Source: Geobacter sp. (GTDB taxonomy: Bacteria; Desulfobacterota; Desulfuromonadia; Geobacterales; Pseudopelobacteraceae). Taken from it: 35,375 bases of DNA. Position 1 is the first letter of the stretch. Each line of letters begins with the position of its first letter. A model generated the notes under the pieces. It was not told where the DNA came from. It saw only the letters and a list, made by a program, of their open reading frames with translations, and searched no databases. This document shows positions 21,974 to 31,812 of the stretch, one piece after another. The stretch covers positions 1 to 35,375 of the forward strand of contig JANYBN010000028.1 in assembly GCA_025360785.1 (NCBI GenBank), written 5' to 3'. A program made the translations under genes and the position numbers.

Positions 21974-24949
21974 CTACAGAACCCGCTTCAGATGCCTCCG
22001 GATCATATCCTCAAAATCGGCATCGCGACTGCCGCTGTAAACCAGTGACGAACCGATCTCGGCCGCCAGGATAGCGCAGAGGTATTTTTGCGGCAGCTTC
22101 CTGATCCGCTTTCGATAAGAGGCGGATTCCTGCAGCATGCGCGGCAAATGGCTGATAATGGCCTGACGGAAGGGAGCTTGCAGACAGAGTTCCGGGCGGA
22201 TCGAAAAAAAATCGAACAGTTGCGAATAGAGCCTGTTGATATTCTGGCTGATAGTTTCGGAAATTTCACTGTAGAGCAGAGTCCCGCCGGACTCCCTGCG
22301 TCTCCGCAGAATCAGGAGAGCCTCGTCGGCGGCCCGTTTTTCGAGGATGGCCAATACATCTGCGGCATAGCGCTCTTTCTGCTCCATAAATTCACGCTCT
22401 GAAAGCAGCAGATTAGCGATAATCTCGTAGGATGACGATATAACTCCGCATTTGTTGGCTGAAGCGTCACGCATCAGAACCACACCGCTCTTTTGCAGCA
22501 GAATCCGCGCCTCAGGAGTTATGTAGGAGTTGGCGCCTTCTATGATAACCCCTGACGACGGCACCCCGTCATCATCCAGAAAGGAACGCCAGTTCTGGCC
22601 ATCAATTGTTTCTGGCCGGCCACCGGCCGGAATAAAGAGATCCGCCTTAACCGTAAAGACCAGGCTGCTGTAGAGGCGGTTGAAATCATCGATGTCCAAC
22701 CACTCCTCAACAAGTCCTGCAGCGGTGCGCATGACTTTGCAATGCGATTCCTTCAACCCTTCCATGCGCCGCCCGGACCGGAAAATAATATAGCCGCCTT
22801 CTCCCAGAAAATCAGGATTAAAGGCATCCAGATCGTTTATGAGCACAATACGGCGCAATTCATCATGGCTGATGCCGTTCGGGTCAAACAGCGCCGCCGT
22901 ACCGTCCAGAATCAGGCGAACCAGCACTCCGGGGCTGCGCTCCAGGATGATGCGCAATGCATTACCTGCGACGTCTCCGTTCGGGCCGCCGGTCATCTTG
23001 AGCGAAAACGGATCGCTACGCATATCGATCCCGGCCGTTTCGGCCATGGTTATTTCCGCAAAAGTCACGACACCGGTAGAAGTGACTCCGTAATCTTTAT
23101 GGTTTATGCCAAAACGCTTGCTGGACATAATGCCGACGCCAAGAATATAGCCGCGTTTTTTCGACAGCGCGGCTATGGCCTCAATCATGCCGTCGTGCAT
23201 GTTCTCGTCGGGGCCGATCTCGATCGGCTCGTCATCCCCGTAGTAGTCAACGACCCGCCGGTCTCTGGCTACTCCGTTCTCGGTGATGAAAACATCAAGA
23301 AAGGCGTTGGCTATACCGTATTGAAGTTTGTAGAGCCGGTAATTCTCAGCCTCACTCCCTGCCTGTTCCAGATCAGATGCGTCCAGAACGACCACCAGCT
23401 TCGAGCCCCCCTCGTAGATATCCTTGTTCTTCAAATGCTGGGTATTGGCCAGGACATATACTTCACGAAAGATTGTATTAGCCGAAGTGATGTAATCATC
23501 GGCACTCCGGGCGATAACGGTGCGCCAGCCGCCACGGGCGATATCCGAAAACCCGACATGATACCCGGCGCCAAAACGGCTGAAGAAAAAGGTAACCCGG
23601 AACGGGAGAGTTTCGGGGAGATCTGCGGTAAATTCCGGACCAAGCAGCCGCAGATACCCTGGGTCAAGCCGGAAAGCCAGTGCCTGCTTTTCGTCTACAA
23701 AAAAGTTGGTCTTGAGAGTGTGAGTAACCAGCAGCAGGCAACAGCGATAGACAGACCGCCGGATATCGTCCAGCCATCGATGACCGGTATTGTACCCTTC
23801 CACGGCATCCTGCACTTCGGCAAGAGTATCAGAGTAAAGCTTCTCCCGCTCAGTCAAATCCGGGTCGAAGCGCAGCCGGAACAGGCGGAGCAGAAACTGC
23901 GCCATTTCGGGATGATCATAAAAGGCACTCTGAACATCCTCCAGGCCGAAACGCTCCGGCAGACCGTGGGCAAGACTGGTGTGACAGAAAGCGATGAACG
24001 CGTTTACCAGTGCGGCATCCTCACCGGAGAGAAGCCCTTCAACAACATAATCGAGATAGGCTGGTGACGATGTAGCCAGAATCTGCGTTGTACAAAGTTC
24101 CCGTTTCAGACGCACGGCCAACAGGCTTCCGGGAGTGAGTTCCTCATCATGACGACTGGTAACGTAAAATGAGCCGAGAAAATAGGGGTGAATTCCGTTT
24201 GAAATTGTTTGACAATAAGCTCTGCGAATCCCGACCTTCAGACGGTTAAAGACCTCCAGTAACTGCAGCAGGAACTCTCCCTCCGGAGGATTGCCAACCG
24301 CGAGCAACACGCGCGTTTCACTACGCCCGTCACGGACAATCCGGGTAATATCAAGGAACAGCCCCCCCGAAGCGTTACCGCTATCGAACAACCAGACCAG
24401 ATAGGCGATCCGGGCAGGAGGAGACATCCGGATGTAATTCTCGTTATTAAGCCAGAGGATTTTCAGCAGCCGATCAAGTTTTTTCATTTCAAATGCAGGG
24501 AATGAAAAGCGCAGCTCCGCCCGCACCTTGCGCACCAGTGCCGTCGGGATATCAACCTCCTGATTCAGGTCGATCTCACCATTCTTGCGGCGATCGAATT
24601 CCAGGCGTTGAATTTCGATTTCATTTTCAAGGCCCGGCATGTTGGCATTGGAGTGAGAAAACATGGCATAGGAGATCTCGCGCTCCCCTACCCGGCGCAG
24701 CATCGAATAGAGCGAACCGGGGCGATCGACACAGGCTATTACCAGACGCTTCTCCTGATCGGTCAGAACCAGATGCCGGTTATGCTGCAAGCGCCCCATT
24801 TCCCTGGCCAGCAGCGCCAGAGCTTCCTCTTCATCTGCCATGGCCTGAAAAAAATAGGGACTCATGTGCTGCTGAAGCCAGGCGGCATTTTCTTCTGCTG
24901 CAATGCGAGACGCGTTAGCGCTGCGACGCACAATCGTTGGCAGGTGCAT
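21974..24949 (-). CDS. NAD-glutamate dehydrogenase-type protein, ~110 kDa
   Basis: 991-residue protein of the large NAD-dependent glutamate dehydrogenase group (GDH_2/Bac_GDH type), which deaminates glutamate to 2-oxoglutarate. Seen: an N-terminal regulatory part with an ACT-like segment (LVIACVDRPGSLYSMLRRVGER), catalytic core RGGWRTVIARSADDY, NKDIYEGGSKLVVVLDASDLE, TSTGVVTFAE and TGGPNGDVAGNALRI (nucleotide-binding loop), and a helical C-terminus. Length is on the short side for the class (~1000-1600). ATG 24949 is preceded by GGGAG. No partner in its operon; promoter and palindrome lie upstream. A second, unrelated GdhA is encoded at 26430, so this one probably serves catabolism. Confidence 0.85.
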   Translation of the reverse strand: MHLPTIVRRSANASRIAAEENAAWLQQHMSPYFFQAMADEEEALALLAREMGRLQHNRHLVLTDQEKRLVIACVDRPGSLYSMLRRVGEREISYAMFSHSNANMPGLENEIEIQRLEFDRRKNGEIDLNQEVDIPTALVRKVRAELRFSFPAFEMKKLDRLLKILWLNNENYIRMSPPARIAYLVWLFDSGNASGGLFLDITRIVRDGRSETRVLLAVGNPPEGEFLLQLLEVFNRLKVGIRRAYCQTISNGIHPYFLGSFYVTSRHDEELTPGSLLAVRLKRELCTTQILATSSPAYLDYVVEGLLSGEDAALVNAFIAFCHTSLAHGLPERFGLEDVQSAFYDHPEMAQFLLRLFRLRFDPDLTEREKLYSDTLAEVQDAVEGYNTGHRWLDDIRRSVYRCCLLLVTHTLKTNFFVDEKQALAFRLDPGYLRLLGPEFTADLPETLPFRVTFFFSRFGAGYHVGFSDIARGGWRTVIARSADDYITSANTIFREVYVLANTQHLKNKDIYEGGSKLVVVLDASDLEQAGSEAENYRLYKLQYGIANAFLDVFITENGVARDRRVVDYYGDDEPIEIGPDENMHDGMIEAIAALSKKRGYILGVGIMSSKRFGINHKDYGVTSTGVVTFAEITMAETAGIDMRSDPFSLKMTGGPNGDVAGNALRIILERSPGVLVRLILDGTAALFDPNGISHDELRRIVLINDLDAFNPDFLGEGGYIIFRSGRRMEGLKESHCKVMRTAAGLVEEWLDIDDFNRLYSSLVFTVKADLFIPAGGRPETIDGQNWRSFLDDDGVPSSGVIIEGANSYITPEARILLQKSGVVLMRDASANKCGVISSSYEIIANLLLSEREFMEQKERYAADVLAILEKRAADEALLILRRRRESGGTLLYSEISETISQNINRLYSQLFDFFSIRPELCLQAPFRQAIISHLPRMLQESASYRKRIRKLPQKYLCAILAAEIGSSLVYSGSRDADFEDMIRRHLKRVL

Positions 24950-24973
24950 GTTCGTTTCTCCCTGGTAAAATTA

Positions 24974-25010
24974 TGACGTCACAGTATAGCGTCATATTTA
25001 CATTCAGCAA
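24974..25010 (-). promoter_or_regulatory. Promoter and TGACGTCA palindrome of the NAD-GDH gene
   Basis: Minus strand: TTGCTG (25005-25010), 16-base spacer, TATACT (24983-24988), then the perfect 8-base palindrome TGACGTCA (24974-24981), placed at the probable transcription start. A second TGACG half-site lies just upstream in the spacer. Confidence 0.45.
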
Positions 25011-25034
25011 CGATTTACTGCCTATTAAATCCGG

Positions 25035-25060
25035 CAAAGCTTTTCTATCAAAGCTTTTCT
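25035..25060. repeat. 12-base tandem direct repeat before the cobO promoter
   Basis: CAAAGCTTTTCT occurs at 25035-25046 and again at 25049-25060, two bases apart. The second copy touches the -35 of the adenosyltransferase promoter, so it is a candidate activator or repressor site; it could also affect the divergent gdh promoter. Confidence 0.6.
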
Positions 25061-25088
25061 TGACCGTATACAGTTGAATTGTTATAGT
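25060..25088 (+). promoter_or_regulatory. Sigma-70 promoter of cobO
   Basis: TTGACC (25060-25065), 17-base spacer and TATAGT (25083-25088), 28 bases before the ATG at 25117. This is among the best promoter matches in the window. Confidence 0.6.
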
Positions 25089-25116
25089 CTCGCCGCAAAT
25101 TTATATGGGAGTTAAT

Positions 25117-25644
25117 ATGTCGCTGGAACAGGGCTGTGTTCAGGTTTATACCGGTAACGGCAAAGGAAAAACAACTGCCTCACTCGGCCTTGCGTTGCGG
25201 GCAGTCGGGCGTGGCCTCAAGGTTTGCGTATTCCAGTTCATAAAAGGCGGTGGCCGCTACGGCGAGCATCTGGCCGCCGAAAAACTGGCGCCATTACTGA
25301 CAATTATTCAGACCGGCAGGCCTGGATGGGTTAACACCACAGACATCACTGAGGACCGGCGTACCGCCCAGGAAGCATTTGTTCAGGCTGAGGAACTGCT
25401 GACCTCCGGAGAATATGACCTCTTTATCTGCGACGAAATCAACGGTGCTGTCGGCTTTGGTCTGATTGATGTCGATCAGGTACTGGAACTGATACGCCGA
25501 AGACCGGCAAAGACTGAACTGGTGTTGACCGGACGCAATGCCCATGAGAGAGTAATTGAAGCAGCCGATCTGGTAACGGAGATGCGCGAAATCAAGCATT
25601 ACTATAAGGCGGGCGTTCCTGCCAGAACCGGCATAGAAATGTAG
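25117..25644 (+). CDS. cobO: Cob(I)yrinic acid a,c-diamide adenosyltransferase (CobO/BtuR type)
   Basis: 175-residue ATP:corrinoid adenosyltransferase, which makes the adenosyl form of B12. Seen: P-loop [11 protein letters not shown] at 12-22, [27 protein letters not shown] (Walker B-like) and [20 protein letters not shown]. The family is usually ~180-200 residues, so this is complete. Start taken at ATG 25117 because the preceding GGGAG gives correct spacing; an ATG twelve bases earlier overlaps that ribosome site. The next gene encodes a B12-binding mutase subunit, so product and user are adjacent; a cobalt importer operon lies 3.7 kb downstream. Confidence 0.93.
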   Translation: MSLEQGCVQVYTGNGKGKTTASLGLALRAVGRGLKVCVFQFIKGGGRYGEHLAAEKLAPLLTIIQTGRPGWVNTTDITEDRRTAQEAFVQAEELLTSGEYDLFICDEINGAVGFGLIDVDQVLELIRRRPAKTELVLTGRNAHERVIEAADLVTEMREIKHYYKAGVPARTGIEM

Positions 25645-25700
25645 TACGAATCGGCAAAAACAAGGAATATTTTAACACTAACATACTGGAGGTAATTTAC

Positions 25701-26105
25701 ATGGCTGAAAGAACACTGCGCGTACTTGTCGGAAAACCGGGGTTGGATGGTCACGATCGTGGCGCAAAAATAATTGCCCGCGCCTTTCGTGACGCAGGCT
25801 TCGAAGTAATCTATACCGGCCTGCACCAGACTCCCGAGCAAATTGTCTCAGCCGCTATCCAGGAGGACGTTGACTGTGTCGGACTTTCAATTCTATCCGG
25901 AGCCCACAACACCCTGCTGCCTAAAGTCACACAGCTCTTCAAGGAAAAAGGGGCTGCTGACATCAAAGTATTCGGAGGCGGAGTTATTCCTGAAGAGGAT
26001 ATCCCAGGACTGAAGGCTGCCGGCATCTGCGAAGTCTTTACTCCGGGAACTTCGACTGAAGCCATAGTTGCCTGGGTGAAAGAAAACGTTCGACCGAGAG
26101 CGTAA
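25701..26105 (+). CDS. B12-binding subunit of a methylmalonyl-CoA mutase-type enzyme
   Basis: 134-residue stand-alone cobalamin-binding domain. The motif DGHDRG (17-22), whose histidine becomes the lower axial cobalt ligand, is followed by [26 protein letters not shown] and [11 protein letters not shown], the standard methylmalonyl-CoA mutase C-terminal fold. As a separate polypeptide it would pair with a catalytic subunit encoded elsewhere, such as methylmalonyl-, isobutyryl- or ethylmalonyl-CoA mutase; none is in the window. Separated by 56 bases from cobO, with GGAGG eight bases before ATG, so probably cotranscribed. Confidence 0.9.
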   Translation: MAERTLRVLVGKPGLDGHDRGAKIIARAFRDAGFEVIYTGLHQTPEQIVSAAIQEDVDCVGLSILSGAHNTLLPKVTQLFKEKGAADIKVFGGGVIPEEDIPGLKAAGICEVFTPGTSTEAIVAWVKENVRPRA

Positions 26106-27776
<1,671 letters not shown>

Positions 27777-27797
27777 TTTTCAGCAACAAAGTTATCT

Positions 27798-27829
27798 AAA
27801 AAGCCCGGCACAGTGCCGGGCTTTTTTTA
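27798..27829. terminator. Bidirectional intrinsic terminator after gdhA
   Basis: Perfect 11-base stem AAAGCCCGGCA/TGCCGGGCTTT with a three-base loop, followed by T7 on the plus strand and preceded by A5, so it also serves the convergent Sir2-family gene. Confidence 0.92.
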
Positions 27830-27846
27830 TTACATAAATTAAACGC

Positions 27847-28662
27847 CTACAGCAAAACATCGATCATTCGCAAACCTTCAAGCGCACCGCATGGCATCGA
27901 TATATGCGGGGCTTTTATCTCCGGTTCGCGGGGATTGATACGAATGACGGTTGCATGTTCGAGGTTCCAGCCGATGCGTTCCGATGTAGCCCGAATCGTG
28001 GGGATAGCGCTTCCTGCGCCCATCTCAATCACCGCGATAGGACGGCCGGCATTGTTTTTCAAAAACAGGTCAAAAAGATATTCCTGAGTGTTGGCACGAT
28101 CCGGCAGCCATGACCGGTCACCGAACATGAGAATATTTGGGCGGCTGACCTCGCCGCAATCCCGGCAGCGGGGAAGCGGCGGGCGAGCCCTCATACTGGC
28201 TTCATCAATCCGGATGACCTCGTCATTATTCCAAATGGCACTGCCGCACGGAGTCTGACATTGCAGCCAGTGAATCGAGCCATGCACCTCATACACCCGA
28301 TCGTCGGCATAGCCCGCTTTCTGGAACTGCCCGTCAACATTGGAAGTGACAACAAAATACTCTGCGCTGTTCCGCTCAATCCATTTCTTGATAATATGAA
28401 AACCTTCGTGCGAAATTGTCTCCCGGTACAGATTGGTGCGGTGTCCGTAGAACCCCCAGCCAAAAGCGGGATCGTCGGCAAAATGCTGCGGGTTGGCGCA
28501 GTCGATGAAGGAGACTCCCAGGCGAGAGTACGCAGGATAAGCATTCCAGAAACCTTGATCGCCACGAAAATCGGGCAAACCGGAATCGACACCCATACCA
28601 GCCCCGGCTGTAACAACGAAAACTTCTGCTTCTCTGATTATCGAGGCGGCATGACTTATCAT
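27847..28662 (-). CDS. Sir2-family NAD-dependent protein deacylase
   Basis: 271-residue sirtuin-fold protein. NAD-binding TAGAGMGVDSGLPDFRG at 18-34, VVTSNVDGQFQKAG near 104-117, catalytic H127 (VYEVHGS), and two cysteine pairs, C135/C139 and C166/C169, that would bind structural zinc. These are standard for active deacylases, which remove acyl groups from lysines using NAD. The region FWNAYPAYSRLGVSF and the conserved MGAGSAIPTIR differ from the CobB prototype, so another NAD-dependent activity is possible. AGGAG precedes the ATG. Convergent with gdhA, sharing its terminator. Confidence 0.85.
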   Translation of the reverse strand: MISHAASIIREAEVFVVTAGAGMGVDSGLPDFRGDQGFWNAYPAYSRLGVSFIDCANPQHFADDPAFGWGFYGHRTNLYRETISHEGFHIIKKWIERNSAEYFVVTSNVDGQFQKAGYADDRVYEVHGSIHWLQCQTPCGSAIWNNDEVIRIDEASMRARPPLPRCRDCGEVSRPNILMFGDRSWLPDRANTQEYLFDLFLKNNAGRPIAVIEMGAGSAIPTIRATSERIGWNLEHATVIRINPREPEIKAPHISMPCGALEGLRMIDVLL

Positions 28663-28718
28663 GGGGTTCTCCTTTCACAGCAGGGAAGACGGCCTGAAGA
28701 GAGGTGTTTTTTTGCGGC

Positions 28719-28747
28719 ACTATATCGACAAGAGCGTGGAGTGGCAA
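28719..28747 (-). promoter_or_regulatory. Sigma-70 promoter of the Sir2-family gene
   Basis: Minus-strand TTGCCA (28742-28747), 17-base spacer and TATAGT (28719-28724), 57 bases before the ATG. Confidence 0.5.
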
Positions 28748-28801
28748 GCGATAATAGCCGCTAAAACAAGGGGATATCATTGATCGCCACAGCAATCCAC
28801 C

Positions 28802-28830
28802 TTGACAGAAAGCTGCGCGGCATGGTATCT
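28802..28830 (+). promoter_or_regulatory. Candidate promoter of the riboswitch-cbi operon
   Basis: Perfect TTGACA (28802-28807), 17-base spacer and GTATCT (or TATCTC at 18 bases). Transcription would start ~28838, a short way before the riboswitch P1 helix at 28865. Confidence 0.45.
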
Positions 28831-28864
28831 CAATAGCGTACTGCATGTTGTATGACAATTGAAT

Positions 28865-29042
28865 AAAGGATCATGGTGCCCGCACGGGCTTGATAGGGAA
28901 GAGGGGTGCAGTTCCACAGGAACGATTCCCCCGCGGACCCGCCGCTGTAAGCGAGGACGAAAGGCATTTATGTCACTGGTCGGCAGACCGGGAAGGCGCC
29001 TGGAGGATGAATCGCGAGCCAGAAGACCTGCCATTGATCCTT
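28865..29042 (+). promoter_or_regulatory. Cobalamin (adenosylcobalamin) riboswitch
   Basis: All core blocks are seen in order: GGGAA, GGTGCAGTTCC, CCCCCGCGGACCCGCCGCTGT, CACTGG, GGGAAGG and the B12 box AGCCAGAAGACCTGCC at 29017-29032. The P1 helix pairs 28865-28876 with 29031-29042. It precedes the cobalt transporter genes and an intrinsic terminator, so high B12 should stop transcription. Confidence 0.95.
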
Positions 29043-29104
29043 ACCATCAGCAATTTCCCGGGGGACTGGGAAGATGGCACACAAGTAATTGGATTTTAAA
29101 TACG

Positions 29105-29144
29105 AAAAGTCCGCATACTGCTTCGGCAGGTGCGGACTTTTTTT
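29105..29144 (+). terminator. Riboswitch expression-platform terminator
   Basis: Stem AAAAGTCCGCA (29105-29115) with TGCGGACTTTT (29131-29141), inner stem CTGC/GCAG capped by a TTCG loop, then a T7 run (29138-29144). GGACT at 29063-29067 complements AGTCC at 29109-29113 and could form part of an anti-terminator. Confidence 0.88.
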
Positions 29145-29182
29145 ATTGCCGCATCAGCTGTGCCGTCGGGGAGAATACATCA

Positions 29183-29863
29183 ATGCACATAATGGAAGGT
29201 TTTTTGCCGGTAGCTCACGCAGCCGCCTGGGGCGCAGTTTCGACGGTCTGTGTCGGTTTTGGACTCCGCTCCATTGCCAACTCGATCAAGACCAAACCAG
29301 AGCTCAAGATGCTTCTGGGGGTATCGACCGCATTTACCTTTATTCTGTCTGCACTTAAGCTCCCTTCACTGACCGGCAGCTGTTCTCATCCGACCGGCAC
29401 CGGCCTGGGAGCAATTTTGTTCGGGCCGCTGGCCATGGCACCGGTTGCGGCTATCGTACTGCTTTTTCAGGCGGTTCTACTGGCGCATGGCGGCCTGACA
29501 ACACTGGGAGCCAACATATTCTCGATGGGAGTAGTCGGTCCATTGGCAGGCTACGGCATCTACCGTCTGACCAGAATAATCGGTTTATCAACCAGTCTGA
29601 CAATTTTTCTGGCAGCATCTCTGGCCGACCTGGCCACATACATCACCACAGCTACACAGTTGGCGCTCGCCTTTCCAGATCCGGCTGGTGGTTTTGCGGC
29701 TTCCCTGATCAAGTTTCTCGGCATTTTTGCAGTTACCCAGATCCCGCTGGCGATCAGCGAAGGACTGCTGACGGTGCTTATCTATTCATTCATACAGAAA
29801 CATAGCAGCGATGAGCTTACCAGCCTCGGTTTCAATATGAACGCTGAAGAAGAACGAATATGA
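29183..29863 (+). CDS. cbiM: Cobalt ECF transporter substrate-binding membrane protein CbiM
   Basis: 226-residue S-component of the CbiMNQO cobalt importer. It starts MHIMEGFLP, where the free N-terminus and His2 bind Co2+ in CbiM/NikM proteins, so the ATG at 29183 (after GGGGAG) is firmly set; the open frame further upstream crosses the riboswitch and is not coding. About six hydrophobic helices follow. The conserved region TGSCSHPTGTGLGAILFGP is present. Its stop overlaps cbiN (ATGA). Expression should be switched off by cobalamin through the riboswitch, feeding cobalt to corrinoid synthesis when B12 is low. Confidence 0.96.
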   Translation: MHIMEGFLPVAHAAAWGAVSTVCVGFGLRSIANSIKTKPELKMLLGVSTAFTFILSALKLPSLTGSCSHPTGTGLGAILFGPLAMAPVAAIVLLFQAVLLAHGGLTTLGANIFSMGVVGPLAGYGIYRLTRIIGLSTSLTIFLAASLADLATYITTATQLALAFPDPAGGFAASLIKFLGIFAVTQIPLAISEGLLTVLIYSFIQKHSSDELTSLGFNMNAEEERI

Positions 29864-30201
29864 ACACACGGCTCAAAAACGGCATACTGATTGCCGCCGT
29901 TGCAGCCGTGACAATTCTCCCGTTGGTGATTGTCAAACATCCCACCGCAAGAGCTGACGGCACACAAGCTGTAGTTTTTAAAGGTTCGGACGACCAGGCA
30001 GCAGCAGCCGTCAAGACAATAGCACCAGGCTATAAACCATGGTTCGCACCCATCTTTAAAACTCCCAGCCCTGAAATAGACACCTTGTTATTTACCCTGC
30101 AGGCCGCCATTGGTGCCGGATTTATCGGCTATTATGTCGGCTACTCCCGCGGGCGAGCCAAGATGAACGCAAACAAATCGGACTCCAAGCATGCGCATTG
30201 A
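29860..30201 (+). CDS. cbiN: Cobalt ECF transporter accessory subunit CbiN
   Basis: 113-residue CbiN, which activates CbiM. Two membrane helices (~8-26 and ~78-96) flank a periplasmic loop with GSDDQAAAAVKTIAPGYKPWF; the DDxA and PGYxPW pattern is typical. A short basic, histidine-ended tail (KSDSKHAH) follows, which might touch metal. Length is slightly above the usual ~95-105. Overlaps cbiM by four bases and cbiQ by eleven. Confidence 0.92.
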   Translation: MNTRLKNGILIAAVAAVTILPLVIVKHPTARADGTQAVVFKGSDDQAAAAVKTIAPGYKPWFAPIFKTPSPEIDTLLFTLQAAIGAGFIGYYVGYSRGRAKMNANKSDSKHAH

Positions 30202-30958
30202 CACCTATGCCTACAGCAACCGCTGGCGACAGGTGCATCCGGGAGAAAAAGGACTTTTTGCCCTGTTCGGCCTGACAGCATCACTGCTCAGCAAATCTCC
30301 GCTGCTGCCGTTTGGTATCGCAGCCGTCATGGCGGCAACGACCATATTGGGCGCCGGAATCCCCTGGCGTGAGTATCTGCGTCTTGCCCTATTTCCCACA
30401 CTTTTTTTGCTCTGGAGTTGTCTGGCGTTGGCTGTCAGTTTCTCAGGAGGCGAGTTTTATCTTGTCAATATTCCCGCGCTCAAAGCGACGATCAGCCTTA
30501 GCAGGCAGGGCATTGGACAGGCGGAACTCGCTTTGGCCCGTTCCCTTGGAGCCACCCTGAGCCTGCTGTTCCTGGCACTGACCACACCTATGACTGAAAT
30601 CACGGGGCTGCTGCGCTCGCTTGGCACCCCCAAACTGCTGATAGAACTTATGACGATTGCCTATCGACAAATATTCGTCTTCCTTGAAATTGCCGGACAA
30701 ATACGTGCGGCACAGGAAGCACGCCTCGGTTACGCCTCTGTCCGTATTGCAATGAAATCCCTTGCGGGTCTAACCGGCAACATTCTGCTGCGCAGTCTCA
30801 GTCGTGCACGCCAGAATCATCACGGCCTGCTTGCCAGAGGCTATGACAGCGAGCTACTGTTCCTCTCCCCCCGTCACACCTGGTCACTACGCAATCTGAT
30901 CGCCGCAGTAACTATTGGAACGACCTTAAACGTTCTCGCTCTGGTCATTCGTCCATGA
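30191..30958 (+). CDS. cbiQ: Cobalt ECF transporter transmembrane subunit CbiQ
   Basis: 255-residue T-component that couples CbiM to the ATPase. Several hydrophobic helices (e.g. ~38-55, ~63-85, ~115-135) and the two cytoplasmic coupling motifs of the family: AQEARLGYAS near 177-186 and SRARQNHHGLLARGYD near 205-220 (family pattern A-R-G). Overlaps cbiN by eleven bases and cbiO by four, so translation is tightly coupled in the riboswitch operon. Confidence 0.93.
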   Translation: MRIDTYAYSNRWRQVHPGEKGLFALFGLTASLLSKSPLLPFGIAAVMAATTILGAGIPWREYLRLALFPTLFLLWSCLALAVSFSGGEFYLVNIPALKATISLSRQGIGQAELALARSLGATLSLLFLALTTPMTEITGLLRSLGTPKLLIELMTIAYRQIFVFLEIAGQIRAAQEARLGYASVRIAMKSLAGLTGNILLRSLSRARQNHHGLLARGYDSELLFLSPRHTWSLRNLIAAVTIGTTLNVLALVIRP

Positions 30959-31812
30959 CACCTTCCATAATAGAACTACAGGAGGTATCGTTCACCTATC
31001 CGGGTGACATTGTCGCCCTGAACACCTTTTCGGCAACCTTTGCACGCGGCCGCCGCACCGCCGTCCTCGGGCGCAACGGCTCCGGGAAAACCACCCTCTT
31101 CTCGCTTCTTAACGGCCTGCAGCGTCCACAGAAGGGCGCGGTCCTGTTTGGCGGCGAACCGATTCGCTATGACCGCCAGGGACTCCTGAAACTACGCCAA
31201 TCGGTTGGAATGGTATTTCAGGATCCGGACAGCCAGCTCTTTTCTGCCTGTATCTACGAAGACATCTCATTCGGCCCGTTCAACATCGGCCTGCCTGAAG
31301 CGGAGGTCCGAACCCGTGTCGAAACCGCTCTGCAGCAGATGAGACTGACTGGACTGGAAAACCGTCCGACCCATTCACTCTCATTTGGCCAGAAAAAACG
31401 GGCCTGCATTGCCGGAGTACTGGCTATGCATCCGCAGGTATTGGTTCTCGACGAACCATTTGCCGGACTTGATCCGGTTATGACAGCGGAATTCATGACC
31501 ATACTCGACGAACTCCATCAGGGAGGCACCAGTCTGATCATTGCCACGCACGACCTTGACCTGGCCTACGCCTGGGCTGACGACGTAATAATCCTTCAGG
31601 ATGGCCGACTGCTGGCTCAGGGAGAAGCACTGAAACTTCTGGTGCAGCCGCTGGTACATGCCGAACTCGGTGCAGCGCCGATTGTCGCCGAACTCAGCAG
31701 TGCGCTCACCTTGACCGGAACCGGTGTATATGATAAGTGGTATCAGCCGCGTACCGGAGCGGAACTTGTGCGGGCAGTTCTAAATCAGAACAGACAGGAG
31801 AATGAACAATGA
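30955..31812 (+). CDS. cbiO: Cobalt ECF transporter ATPase CbiO
   Basis: 285-residue ABC ATPase that powers cobalt import. Walker A GRNGSGKTT near 38-46, Q-loop VFQDPDSQLFS, signature LSFGQKKRA, Walker B VLVLDEPFAGLDP and switch histidine in IATHDLDLAYAW are all intact. Only one ATPase gene is present, as usual for CbiMNQO. The C-terminal ~60 residues extend past the core domain. Its stop overlaps hldD by four bases (ATGA at 31809-31812). Confidence 0.95.
   Translation: MTPSIIELQEVSFTYPGDIVALNTFSATFARGRRTAVLGRNGSGKTTLFSLLNGLQRPQKGAVLFGGEPIRYDRQGLLKLRQSVGMVFQDPDSQLFSACIYEDISFGPFNIGLPEAEVRTRVETALQQMRLTGLENRPTHSLSFGQKKRACIAGVLAMHPQVLVLDEPFAGLDPVMTAEFMTILDELHQGGTSLIIATHDLDLAYAWADDVIILQDGRLLAQGEALKLLVQPLVHAELGAAPIVAELSSALTLTGTGVYDKWYQPRTGAELVRAVLNQNRQENEQ

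Noticed and set aside
22742-24067. 441-codon open frame on the plus strand
   Set aside because: It lies fully antisense to the well-supported NAD-glutamate dehydrogenase gene, has no recognisable motif, and mirrors that gene's codon pattern.
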